Positions 1 through 5,148 are shown, counted from the first letter of the stretch. The stretch is DNA of 5,148 nt from Candidatus Bathyarchaeota archaeon (GCA_005888675.1 VBBA01000041.1:1-5148), one strand, 5' to 3'. Numbers and translations are program-made. The notes: a model not told the origin generated them from the letters alone.

Positions 1-2
1 TC

Positions 3-845
3 AACCAGTTTATTCCTGTCCGGTTTGGAGGTGAAGTTACGAGAGCCTACATAATAGACGCGAAGAAACATGTTGGCTTCTTTCCTAGCCTCTCAACGGT
101 TGCCGTCGAAAGAATTCTCGACCTCCTCTCGATAGCTGGGCTCGCTCTTCTCGGTGCGTTCACTTACTCAGTTGTTCTCTCACAGTTCTCCGTAATGCTG
201 ATACTCGTAATAACGGCGGTCGCATCGACGGCCATGTTCGCCGTAGTTCTTGTCGGCAGCAGAAATCTTCCGCTGGTAATGCGTGGATTCCGTTGGCTCG
301 TCTATCACGCGCCACTCCGCGAGTCATGGCGCAAGAAGACACTGCGTGTGATCGAATCCTCGCTCATAGGAGCTACTGCAATAGGACGAGATTACAAGTT
401 GCTCGCTGTGTCTATCCTCCTGAGTTTGACTATATGGTTCGTTAGTTTCCTCGGATTTTACTTTATGCTAACCGGTGTCGGATTTGACGCAACGGCAATG
501 GCAATACTCTTGGGAATAATGCTGTTCCAACTCACCTTCATACTGCCGAGCACTCCCGGGAACGTTGGAACCTTCGAAGCGCTCTTCCTCTTCTCCTTCA
601 CCGCTATCGGGTTGACCACGCTGCCGGCTTCGCCATCACTTCTAGCGATCATCTTTGTCACGCATGCCTTTAACTTGATACTAGTGGCTCTCCTTGGGAC
701 CGCCGGGGTCGGTCTCCTCGGACTCAAGATGGGCGATGTGTTCAAGATTCCGGGCATGAAGAGGGAAGAGACAACTGCAAGCCATCCGCCTGCCGTCCCA
801 TCGTCTTCCCAGACACAGGCTCAGGCTCCTACATCATCGCCCTAG
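3..845 (+). CDS. Flippase-like membrane protein, LPG_synthase_TM / UPF0104 family (5' partial)
   Basis: The frame is open from the left edge to a TAG at 843-845 and gives 280 visible residues. Full family members are roughly 320-340 residues, so about 40-60 N-terminal residues are probably missing; the ATG at 195 is internal, not the start. Family signs are the conserved stretch NQFIPVRFGGEVTRAY at the first visible residues, followed by TVAVERILD (about 32-40), and a PSTPGNVGTFEALF motif at about residues 182-195. At least five or six hydrophobic spans are visible, near residues 39-59, 65-84, 132-156, 164-182, 191-205 and 213-236. The family (PF03706) includes bacterial lysylphosphatidylglycerol synthase membrane domains and archaeal proteins often found near glycosyltransferases; the substrate is unknown here. 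The last 29 residues are a hydrophilic tail rich in Ser, Pro, Gln, Thr and Ala. The gene converges on the dephospho-CoA kinase gene, overlapping it by 4 bases. Family assignment is strong; a flipping function is only inferred. Confidence 0.85.
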   Translation, partial: NQFIPVRFGGEVTRAYIIDAKKHVGFFPSLSTVAVERILDLLSIAGLALLGAFTYSVVLSQFSVMLILVITAVASTAMFAVVLVGSRNLPLVMRGFRWLVYHAPLRESWRKKTLRVIESSLIGATAIGRDYKLLAVSILLSLTIWFVSFLGFYFMLTGVGFDATAMAILLGIMLFQLTFILPSTPGNVGTFEALFLFSFTAIGLTTLPASPSLLAIIFVTHAFNLILVALLGTAGVGLLGLKMGDVFKIPGMKREETTASHPPAVPSSSQTQAQAPTSSP

Positions 846-1378
846 CCAGCTTGAGGACTCTGTCGTCGAATCTCGTCCAAAAGTTTCGCTAGCTTTGTCT
901 TTCTTTGGCTTGTGGCTTCTACGATCACGATTCCCTGCGATGGCTGACCGTAAACTATCAACGCGTTCAACTGTGCCTCAAGTATGGCCGGGATGGCAAG
1001 AAGATCCTCTTCTCCCTCGACAATGACCGTCGCAGCCTCTTGCTTCAGCGCGTTCTTGATCGCCTGCCATGACTCTTGGCTTATTGTACCTGCAGGATTG
1101 ACGACGTGGAATGTCACTCGCGTCTTTGAAATTGGGGGAGCGTAGCCATGTCTCATAGTTTTTCCGTCAATGATCGCTAAGCTTACAGGGATGCCCGCTA
1201 CTTGTGCCTCTGTGGATACTACGTCGCCTACGGTGATTATTTTTGGTGGGTGTGTTCGTTCGACCAGTTCTTTTAGCCTGGGCATTGTCTGCGACGGCTG
1301 GCCCGGTATCAAGTGGCCGAGAGGGGTCTTCAAACGACTGAGCTGGCTCGTTGAGAATCGTATCGATTCGTTTCCCAA
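842..1378 (-). CDS. GTP-dependent dephospho-CoA kinase, archaeal DUF359 family
   Basis: This encodes 178 residues, the usual size for the archaeal DUF359 family, shown in Thermococcus to phosphorylate dephospho-CoA with GTP, the last step of CoA synthesis. Recognisable blocks in order are LKTPLGHLI (16-24), KIITVGDVV (46-54), LAIIDGKTMR (67-76), VNPAGTIS (93-100), IVEGEEDLLAIP (119-130) and VYGQPSQGIVIVE (142-154). The acidic residues D52, D71, E121, E123, E124 and D125 lie in the conserved blocks and are the likely metal/nucleotide ligands (inference from conservation). The start is a TTG at 1378-1376. It is chosen because an in-frame TAA lies five codons upstream (1396-1394), a GAGAGGA Shine-Dalgarno-like run sits at 1393-1387, and the first ATG (residue 32) would delete the conserved LKxPLG block. 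The gene follows tRNA-Thr on the same strand after 40 bases with no T-run between, so a shared transcript is likely. Elsewhere in archaea, from memory, this family often sits near rpoE, spt4 and rps24e genes; that context is absent here. Confidence 0.93.
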   Translation of the reverse strand: MGNESIRFSTSQLSRLKTPLGHLIPGQPSQTMPRLKELVERTHPPKIITVGDVVSTEAQVAGIPVSLAIIDGKTMRHGYAPPISKTRVTFHVVNPAGTISQESWQAIKNALKQEAATVIVEGEEDLLAIPAILEAQLNALIVYGQPSQGIVIVEATSQRKTKLAKLLDEIRRQSPQAG

Positions 1379-1380
1379 TT

Positions 1381-1393
1381 CTCCGGTCCTCTC
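1381..1393 (-). promoter_or_regulatory. Ribosome binding site supporting the TTG start of the dephospho-CoA kinase
   Basis: On the minus strand GAGAGGA (1393-1387) lies 8 bases before the TTG start codon, and GGAG (1384-1381) lies 2 bases before it. The first has usable Shine-Dalgarno spacing. This site, with the in-frame TAA immediately upstream, is what decides the start codon. Confidence 0.5.
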
Positions 1394-1432
1394 TTAGCCT
1401 AACGAACTAGTGACGAGGAGCCCCGGGCGGGG

Positions 1433-1455
1433 TTTTCAGCCCATCTTGGGAGGCT
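1433..1455 (-). other. tRNA intron 2 (23 nt, T-loop, position 59/60)
   Basis: The splice region forms a canonical bulge-helix-bulge on the minus strand. The outer helix is the T-stem GCGGG/CCCGC. The central 4-bp helix is TTCA (1461-1458) with TGAA (1438-1435). The two 3-base bulges are AAA (1457-1455) and AAC (1434-1432). The inner helix is GCC (1454-1452) with GGC (1441-1439). Cutting after the second base of each bulge gives a seven-base T-loop, TTCAAAC, with A58 and the G53:C61 pair intact. Position 59/60 is, from memory, a known site for non-canonical archaeal tRNA introns. Confidence 0.87.
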
Positions 1456-1493
1456 TTTGAACCCGCGGCCTTCGCCTTACCAAGGCGACGCTC

Positions 1494-1520
1494 ACCAGTG
1501 CCACTCGGATTGAGGGCATC
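1494..1520 (-). other. tRNA intron 1 (27 nt, D-arm, near position 21/22)
   Basis: Removing 27 bases restores a normal D-loop AGCCUGGUA followed by D-stem GAGC. The insertion folds as a hairpin: GCC (1517-1515) with GGC (1502-1500), then CTC (1514-1512) with GAG (1506-1504) around loop AATCC, with T1503 bulged. The exact cut is ambiguous by two bases because GA occurs at both borders. Only a relaxed bulge-helix-bulge can be drawn: UGGU (1525-1522) with ACUG (1499-1496), using two G-U pairs. CTGGT is directly repeated at 1526-1522 and 1498-1494. The insertion is certain; the boundaries are a best estimate. Confidence 0.72.
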
Positions 1521-1575
1521 TACCAGGCTGAGCCACCGGGGCAGACCAAGTCAGCGTTGGTGCAGAGAATCACGG

Positions 1576-1587
1576 GCTATATGAGTT
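1576..1587 (-). promoter_or_regulatory. Possible TATA box for tRNA-Thr (and the downstream kinase)
   Basis: On the minus strand CTCATATAG lies about 38 bases upstream of tRNA base G1. With usual archaeal spacing this would start transcription about 10-15 bases before the tRNA. The match to a TATA consensus is weak and the upstream BRE is not clear, so this is a suggestion from position only. Confidence 0.25.
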
Positions 1588-1610
1588 ACTCCAAGACGGA
1601 GACGAAACAG

Positions 1611-1639
1611 AACATCCCTCTGATGTTTCGGAATTTTTT
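1611..1639. other. Intergenic hairpin plus A/T tract of unknown role
   Basis: AACATC (1611-1616) pairs with GATGTT (1622-1627) around a five-base loop, and T6 lies at 1634-1639 inside the palindrome GGAATTTTTTCC. This lies in the 127-base gap between the LOG-like gene and tRNA-Thr, both on the minus strand. Read on the plus strand it resembles a stem followed by a T-run, but no plus-strand gene ends here. Read on the minus strand the T-run is lacking. It could be a 3' processing or transcription-end structure for the LOG-like gene, but nothing fixes this. Nothing else is recognised in 1543-1669. Confidence 0.3.
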
Positions 1640-1669
1640 CCAGAGTGGACTTTCGTCGTGGACTGGCTG

Positions 1670-2260
1670 CTAAATCATTCTCGCAACGCTCTGGAAGTAC
1701 TTGACCCCTTTCTTGCCGTTTAGAGCATTATCATATGCGAGATCAACTACTTCTCTGGGCGTTGATGCGGACATGACTTTGACTACTTTCCTATCGTCCA
1801 GGTAAGTTCCCGCAATCTTGTCTGCTGTGCCACCCGAACCAGTCAAGGCAACGATAGACTTTCCTTTTTGATAGGCTACGCAAGCTTCGACCAGTGTTCC
1901 GGCTCCGCCTCCTACAACGATGACTGAATCTGCCGAGTAGGCAGTGACGTAGTTTCTGGCGAAACCCAATCCTGTTGGAACAATGATGTCGCAGAATGGG
2001 TTGGCATAGCTCATCTCTTCGTGTGGTATTATCCCGACGACGAGTCCACCACGCTCTTTTGCACCCTTCGATGCGGCTTCCATGACGCCTCCCAATCCTC
2101 CGGTTACCAAGACAGCGCCGCGAGCCGCTATCTGGTCGCCTACCAACTTTGCGGCTTCGTACATTTGGGGCTGACAATGATCTCCGTCAGAGCCTATCAC
2201 TAAGATCTGGGTTAGTTTCTTGAAACCTGTTGGCGGGGTTCTCGATACTCCTCTAAACAT
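1670..2260 (-). CDS. LOG-like Rossmann-fold protein, TIGR00725 / LDcluster4 (SLOG) type
   Basis: The product has 196 residues with a nucleotide-binding Rossmann-like fold. The visible blocks are a first strand ILVIGSDGD (19-27), VTGGLGGVMEAASKGA (52-67), VVGIIPH (74-80), GLGFARNYVTAYSADSVIVVGG (97-118) and GGGAGTLVEACVAYQKGK (117-134). The last is the counterpart of the PGGxGTxxE loop of the LOG / lysine-decarboxylase-like superfamily, with Gly where Pro is usual, as in TIGR00725-type members. LOG enzymes release cytokinin bases from nucleotides, and a related algal protein carries molybdenum cofactor; neither role can be assigned here. The ATG at 2260-2258 adds about 17 residues before the first strand. 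No Shine-Dalgarno site precedes it, while AGAGGAG (2254-2248) lies just inside the frame with no suitable start after it, so the exact start is less certain. The gene is divergent from atpA and upstream of tRNA-Thr. Family call is firm, function unknown. Confidence 0.88.
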   Translation of the reverse strand: MFRGVSRTPPTGFKKLTQILVIGSDGDHCQPQMYEAAKLVGDQIAARGAVLVTGGLGGVMEAASKGAKERGGLVVGIIPHEEMSYANPFCDIIVPTGLGFARNYVTAYSADSVIVVGGGAGTLVEACVAYQKGKSIVALTGSGGTADKIAGTYLDDRKVVKVMSASTPREVVDLAYDNALNGKKGVKYFQSVARMI

Positions 2261-2311
2261 GGCATATTCACTTGAAGAACGAGGGTCGCGGAAACAGACA
2301 GAGAATGCGCG

Positions 2312-2326
2312 TCGTCTAAATTGCTG
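2312..2326 (-). promoter_or_regulatory. Possible BRE/TATA element for the LOG-like gene
   Basis: The minus strand reads AGCAATTTAGACG here, a purine-rich stretch followed by a TTTAGA box. Its centre is about 58 bases upstream of the ATG at 2260, which would place transcription initiation near 2292 and leave a leader of about 30 bases. This is a consensus guess only; weaker than the atpA box facing the other way in the same gap. Confidence 0.25.
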
Positions 2327-2346
2327 ATGTTACCGTTCATGATACG

Positions 2347-2360
2347 GAGAAGGTTTTAAT
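2347..2360 (+). promoter_or_regulatory. BRE/TATA-type archaeal promoter of the atpA-atpB transcript
   Basis: GAGAAGG (2347-2353), a purine-rich BRE-like stretch, is followed directly by TTTTAAT (2354-2360), a good archaeal TATA box. Usual spacing of about 25 bases predicts a start near 2382-2385, giving a leader of about 27 bases before the TTG start of atpA at 2411. Its position places atpA first in its transcript. The facing LOG-like gene shares the 150-base intergenic region (2261-2410). Confidence 0.55.
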
Positions 2361-2410
2361 CTGGACCCAGACAGCCCGCATTCGATTTCAGCCTTAGGCG
2401 AGTATTACCA

Positions 2411-4189
2411 TTGTCCGATTTGAAGAAAGGAAAGGTCCAACGAGTGGCAGGTCCTGTCATAGTTGCAAGAGATATGCTTGGCAGCCAAATGTACGAGGTT
2501 GTCAGGGTTGGAGAGCAAGGGCTGATAGGCGAAATTATCAGGATTGAGGAAGACAAGGCGACCGTTCAAGTTTACGAAGAGACTGCAGGGATTCGTCCTG
2601 GAGAAGTTGTGGAGCGAACAGGCAAACCATTGTCAGTCGAGCTAGGACCAGGGATCACTGGCCAGATTTATGACGGGATCCAGAGACCATTGACCGTTCT
2701 TTTCGAGAAGACAGGTCCCTTCGTAAGGCGAGGTGTAGCACCTTCGCCTCTGGACCGGGGGAAGAAATGGCACTTTGTTCCTGAAGTAGAGTTAGGCTCG
2801 AAGGTTACTGGCGGTGGAGACGTGATTGGTGAAGTCAAGGAGACGTCTCTGATTACCCAGAGAATTATGGTTCCTCCCAACCTTTCGGGTCGTATCTCAT
2901 CCATCGCGTCGGAAGGAGACTATGCCTTGACAGAGCCAGTTGCGGAGCTGGAAACGGCTAACGGGCCGATGCCCTTGTTCATGATGCACACTTGGCCAGT
3001 GCGGATTGCGCGGCCCTTTGCGAGGAAGTTGCCTTCTGACACACCATTGATAACGGGTCAGCGTATTATGGACTTCTTCTTTCCGATAGTTAAGGGGGGG
3101 ACTGCTGCGATTCCAGGCGGGTTTGGAACTGGAAAGACTGTTAGTCAGCAGCAGCTTTCGAAATGGGCTGATGCAAAGGTCATTGTCTATGTCGGGTGCG
3201 GCGAGAGGGGCAACGAGATGGCCGAGGTCCTTGAGACTTTTCCAAAGCTCACGGACCCTAGATCGGGAGAGCCGTTGATGAACCGGACAATTCTGGTAGC
3301 GAACACGTCCAACATGCCAATTGCAGCACGGGAAGCAAGTGTCTACACGGGCATCACGATCGCGGAATACTTCCGCGACATGGGCTATGACGTCGCTTTG
3401 ATGGCCGATTCAACAAGCAGATGGGCGGAGGCGTTGAGGGAAATTTCTGGTCGACTGGAGGAGATGCCTGGTGAGGAGGGATACCCTGCTTATCTCGCGT
3501 CCCGACTGGCAGAGTTCTACGAGCGGGCAGGACGACTGGATGTTCAAGGGTCTCCGAAAAGAATTGGCTCGATCTCGGTCATAGGAGCGGTCTCACCGCC
3601 CGGTGCGGACTTCAGCGAGCCAGTCACCCAGAACACATTACGAATCGTCAAAGTCTTTTGGGCGCTTGACAAGGACCTTGCGAGTAGAAGGCATTTTCCA
3701 GCGATTAACTGGTTGACAAGCTACTCGTTATACTTGGATAATCTTGACGAGTGGTACGGCAGGATAGGAAAGGACTGGGTCGAGCTCCGAAAGGAAGGGA
3801 TGTATCTCTTACAAAGGGATGAAGAGCTGAGGGAGATCGTTATGCTGGTAGGTCCCGACGCACTTTCGGAAGGTCAAAGGGTCATCTTGGAAGCGGCGAA
3901 AATGATCAAGGAGGACTTTCTGATTCAATATGCATACCATCCGGTCGATAGTTACTGTGCTCCGGAGAAAGCATATCAGATGATCAAGATGATCATTAAA
4001 TTCTACAAGCGGATGCAGAAGTCGGTGGACGAGAACATTCCGCTTCAAAAGGTCCTCGATCTGCCTGTTAAGACGGAGATTTCGAGAATGAGGCTCCAAC
4101 CGTCTGAGAAATTCCAGCTGTACGCGACGGAGCTTTCCGCTAGAATAGATCACGAGTTTGACAATCTAGTCTTGATAGTGAGAAGGTAA
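2411..4189 (+). CDS. atpA: A-type ATP synthase subunit A (catalytic)
   Basis: This is the catalytic subunit of the archaeal membrane ATP synthase; three copies alternate with subunit B in the A3B3 head and make ATP from ADP and phosphate. It is 592 residues, the normal length, with no intein. In order it has the N-terminal beta-barrel (KGKVQRVAGPVIVA, about 6-19); the non-homologous insert typical of A/V subunits (about 115-190); the P-loop GGFGTGKT at 236-243; GCGERGNEM (262-270) with the catalytic glutamate E265; the Walker B region VALMADSTSRWAEALREIS (328-346); PGEEGYPAYLASRLAEFYER (353-372); and a helical C-terminal domain. The P-loop differs from the common archaeal GPFGSGKT at two positions (Gly237 for Pro, Thr240 for Ser). 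The start is TTG (2411-2413), which fits the usual N-terminus; a second TTG at 2420 is the alternative. Only a weak Shine-Dalgarno match lies upstream. atpB follows after 7 bases. Confidence 0.97.
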   Translation: MSDLKKGKVQRVAGPVIVARDMLGSQMYEVVRVGEQGLIGEIIRIEEDKATVQVYEETAGIRPGEVVERTGKPLSVELGPGITGQIYDGIQRPLTVLFEKTGPFVRRGVAPSPLDRGKKWHFVPEVELGSKVTGGGDVIGEVKETSLITQRIMVPPNLSGRISSIASEGDYALTEPVAELETANGPMPLFMMHTWPVRIARPFARKLPSDTPLITGQRIMDFFFPIVKGGTAAIPGGFGTGKTVSQQQLSKWADAKVIVYVGCGERGNEMAEVLETFPKLTDPRSGEPLMNRTILVANTSNMPIAAREASVYTGITIAEYFRDMGYDVALMADSTSRWAEALREISGRLEEMPGEEGYPAYLASRLAEFYERAGRLDVQGSPKRIGSISVIGAVSPPGADFSEPVTQNTLRIVKVFWALDKDLASRRHFPAINWLTSYSLYLDNLDEWYGRIGKDWVELRKEGMYLLQRDEELREIVMLVGPDALSEGQRVILEAAKMIKEDFLIQYAYHPVDSYCAPEKAYQMIKMIIKFYKRMQKSVDENIPLQKVLDLPVKTEISRMRLQPSEKFQLYATELSARIDHEFDNLVLIVRR

Positions 4190-4192
4190 GGT
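4183..4192 (+). promoter_or_regulatory. Ribosome binding site of atpB, overlapping the atpA stop codon
   Basis: AAGGT occurs twice in tandem (4183-4187 and 4188-4192), ending 9 and 4 bases before the atpB ATG at 4197. The TAA stop of atpA (4187-4189) lies inside this stretch, so ribosomes ending atpA translation finish on the atpB binding site. This fits coupled translation of the two subunits in equal amounts. Confidence 0.5.
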
Positions 4193-4196
4193 CAGA

Positions 4197-5148
4197 ATGG
4201 CGCTTGCTGGACTAGAATATAGGACGATCCGGGAAATTTCTGGGCCACTATTGATAGTAGAATCGGTGAGAGGGGTCGGCTACGGAGAACTCGCGCGCAT
4301 CAAAACTCCCACTGGGGAAGAGAGGAGAGGCCAGGTACTGGAAGTAGGAGAAGGCATGGCCATTGTTCAAGTCTTTGAAGGAACCTCTGGACTCGACGTT
4401 TCGAAGACAACCGTCAGTTTCACTGGTGAAACGGTCAAGCTGCCCGTGTCATCGGACATGTTGGGAAGAATCTTCGACGGGAGCGGTCGACCCATCGACG
4501 GGGGACCACGGATTATTCCTGAGGATTATCTGGACGTTCACGGTTCGCCGATCAACCCGTTCGCTAGGGAATACCCACGCGAGTTCATCCAGACTGGAGT
4601 CTCTGCCATTGATGGCATGAATACTCTTGTTAGGGGGCAGAAACTGCCGCTCTTCTCGGGCGCTGGGCTGCCGCATAATATGATCGCGGCGCAGATCGCC
4701 CGTCAGGCTCGGGTCAAGGGAACCGAGGAATCCTTCACCACTGTCTTTGCTGCTATGGGGATTACTGCTGATGAGGCTCGCTTCTTCCGGGAGGACTTTG
4801 AGAAGCAGGGAGCTTTCGATCATGTGACGATGTTCGTCAATCTTGCCGACGATCCTGCGATCGAGCGCATCTTGACTCCGCGGCTTGCGTTGACTACTGC
4901 TGAATATTTTGCGGTGAGACTTGGTATGCATGTACTTGTCATATTGACTGATATGACAAATTATGCTGAGGCTTTGAGGGAGATAGCGGCGGCCCGGGAA
5001 GAGGTTCCTGGTCGGAGAGGGTATCCTGGATACATGTACACGGATCTGGCCTCGATATACGAACGAGCGGGTCGACTTCACGGATCCAAAGGCACGATCA
5101 CACAGATGCCCATACTGACAATGCCACATGATGACATGACGCATCCGA
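4197..5148 (+). CDS. atpB: A-type ATP synthase subunit B (3' partial)
   Basis: The frame opens at ATG 4197-4199, 7 bases after atpA stops, and stays open to the right edge, giving 317 of about 460 expected residues. It is the non-catalytic regulatory partner of subunit A in the A3B3 head. Recognisable parts in order are the N-terminal barrel (YRTIREISGPLLIVE, 8-22), the MLGRIFDGSGRPIDGGP stretch (about 88-104), AIDGMNTLVRGQKLPLFSGAGLPHN (about 137-161), MGITADEARFF, FVNLADDPAIERILTPRLAL, HVLVILTDMTNYAEALREI, REEVPGRRGYPGYMYTDLAS and, at the edge, PILTMPHDDMTHP. The degenerate P-loop SGAGLPHN lacks the Lys-Thr pair of a working Walker A motif, as expected for the B subunit. The C-terminal helical domain lies beyond the window. 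No frameshift is seen. Confidence 0.97.
   Translation, partial: MALAGLEYRTIREISGPLLIVESVRGVGYGELARIKTPTGEERRGQVLEVGEGMAIVQVFEGTSGLDVSKTTVSFTGETVKLPVSSDMLGRIFDGSGRPIDGGPRIIPEDYLDVHGSPINPFAREYPREFIQTGVSAIDGMNTLVRGQKLPLFSGAGLPHNMIAAQIARQARVKGTEESFTTVFAAMGITADEARFFREDFEKQGAFDHVTMFVNLADDPAIERILTPRLALTTAEYFAVRLGMHVLVILTDMTNYAEALREIAAAREEVPGRRGYPGYMYTDLASIYERAGRLHGSKGTITQMPILTMPHDDMTHP

Larger units (their letters stand above)
1419..1542 (-). tRNA. tRNA-Thr(GGU), interrupted by two non-canonical introns
   Basis: Read on the minus strand, all arms fold. Acceptor GCCCCGG (1542-1536) pairs with CCGGGGC (1426-1420). The D-stem is GCTC (1533-1530) with GAGC (1493-1490). The anticodon stem TCGCC (1488-1484) pairs with GGCGA (1476-1472) around loop TTGGTAA, giving anticodon GGU at 1481-1479. 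The variable region is AGGCC, and the T-stem is GCGGG (1466-1462) with CCCGC (1431-1427). Base pairs G1:C72 and C2:G71 and discriminator U73 (position 1419) match archaeal threonine tRNA identity. CCA is not encoded; CCU follows the discriminator. The 124-base gene is 50 bases longer than the 74-base mature form because of a 27-base insertion after A21 and a 23-base one in the T-loop, both interpreted as introns removed by the tRNA-splicing endonuclease. The anticodon loop itself has no intron at the common 37/38 site. The kinase gene starts 40 bases downstream. Confidence 0.93.

Noticed and set aside
195..197. ATG at 195 as the start of the membrane protein
   Set aside because: The frame is open to the left edge, and the residues before 195 carry the strongest family motifs.
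1283..1285. ATG (residue 32) as the kinase start
   Set aside because: It would remove the conserved LKxPLG block; the TTG has a ribosome binding site and a nearby upstream in-frame stop.
1170..1397. 75-residue plus-strand frame antisense to the kinase
   Set aside because: The minus-strand kinase has all its conserved motifs; the plus frame is a shadow.
1504..1518. Reading the D-arm hairpin as the anticodon arm
   Set aside because: Its loop is five bases and the spacing to the T-arm fails, whereas the GGU arm has a seven-base loop, U33 and a perfect five-base-pair stem.
1611..1639. Intrinsic terminator on the plus strand
   Set aside because: The stem is only six base pairs, the T-run is separated from it by six bases, and no plus-strand gene ends upstream.
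1791..2203. Frames of 128 residues (minus) and 60 residues (plus) over the LOG-like gene
   Set aside because: Both overlap the well-conserved LOG-like frame and give arginine- or cysteine-rich translations typical of out-of-frame reading.
3110..3150. Possible intein in atpA
   Set aside because: Archaeal subunit A often carries one at the P-loop, but here the motif is continuous and the protein is of normal length.
3809..4153. 114-residue minus-strand frame inside atpA
   Set aside because: It is antisense to the conserved C-terminal domain of AtpA and has no family features.
4363..4620. 85-residue plus-strand frame inside atpB
   Set aside because: It is in another frame from atpB, which matches its family across this stretch without a break.
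4449..5144. 231-residue open frame on the minus strand
   Set aside because: It lies wholly inside atpB, whose plus-strand product is unmistakable, and its translation has no recognisable domain.
1..5148. CRISPR arrays, insertion sequences, phage or defence genes, or a novel multi-gene system
   Set aside because: No spaced repeats, transposase motifs, long inverted repeats or unassigned gene clusters are visible; every coding region belongs to a known family.

Overview
The window looks like a piece of an archaeal chromosome. Four signs support this: adjacent genes for A-type (archaeal) ATP synthase subunits A and B; an archaeal GTP-dependent dephospho-CoA kinase (DUF359 family); a threonine tRNA interrupted by two short introns outside the anticodon loop, with no encoded CCA; and BRE/TATA-like promoter boxes. 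Multi-intron tRNAs of this kind are known mainly from Thermoproteales and Nitrososphaerota-type lineages. I therefore lean to the TACK group, but this is inference and the phylum is not settled by the sequence.

Layout, left to right. (1) 3-845, + strand: the 3' part of a multi-pass membrane protein of the flippase-like / LPG_synthase_TM (UPF0104) family, with its N-terminus outside the window. (2) 842-1378, - strand: dephospho-CoA kinase, convergent with the first gene; the two stop codons share a CTAG palindrome. (3) 1419-1542, - strand: tRNA-Thr(GGU), 40 bases upstream of the kinase start on the same strand, carrying a 27-nt D-arm insertion and a 23-nt T-loop intron. (4) 1670-2260, - strand: a LOG-like / TIGR00725-type Rossmann protein of unknown substrate. 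(5) 2261-2410: a divergent promoter region. (6) 2411-4189, + strand: atpA, complete and without an intein. (7) 4197-5148, + strand: atpB, starting 7 bases after atpA stops and running off the right edge.

Functionally this is mostly housekeeping. AtpA and AtpB form the alternating catalytic/non-catalytic A3B3 head of the ATP synthase and are evidently co-transcribed, with atpA apparently the first gene of its transcript. The kinase makes CoA from dephospho-CoA. The flippase-like protein and the LOG-like protein have no visible link to either process. No gap between genes exceeds about 150 bases.

I found no sign of an undescribed multi-gene system. The most interesting element is the twice-interrupted tRNA-Thr: its T-loop intron forms a textbook bulge-helix-bulge splice motif, while its D-arm intron has only a relaxed one.
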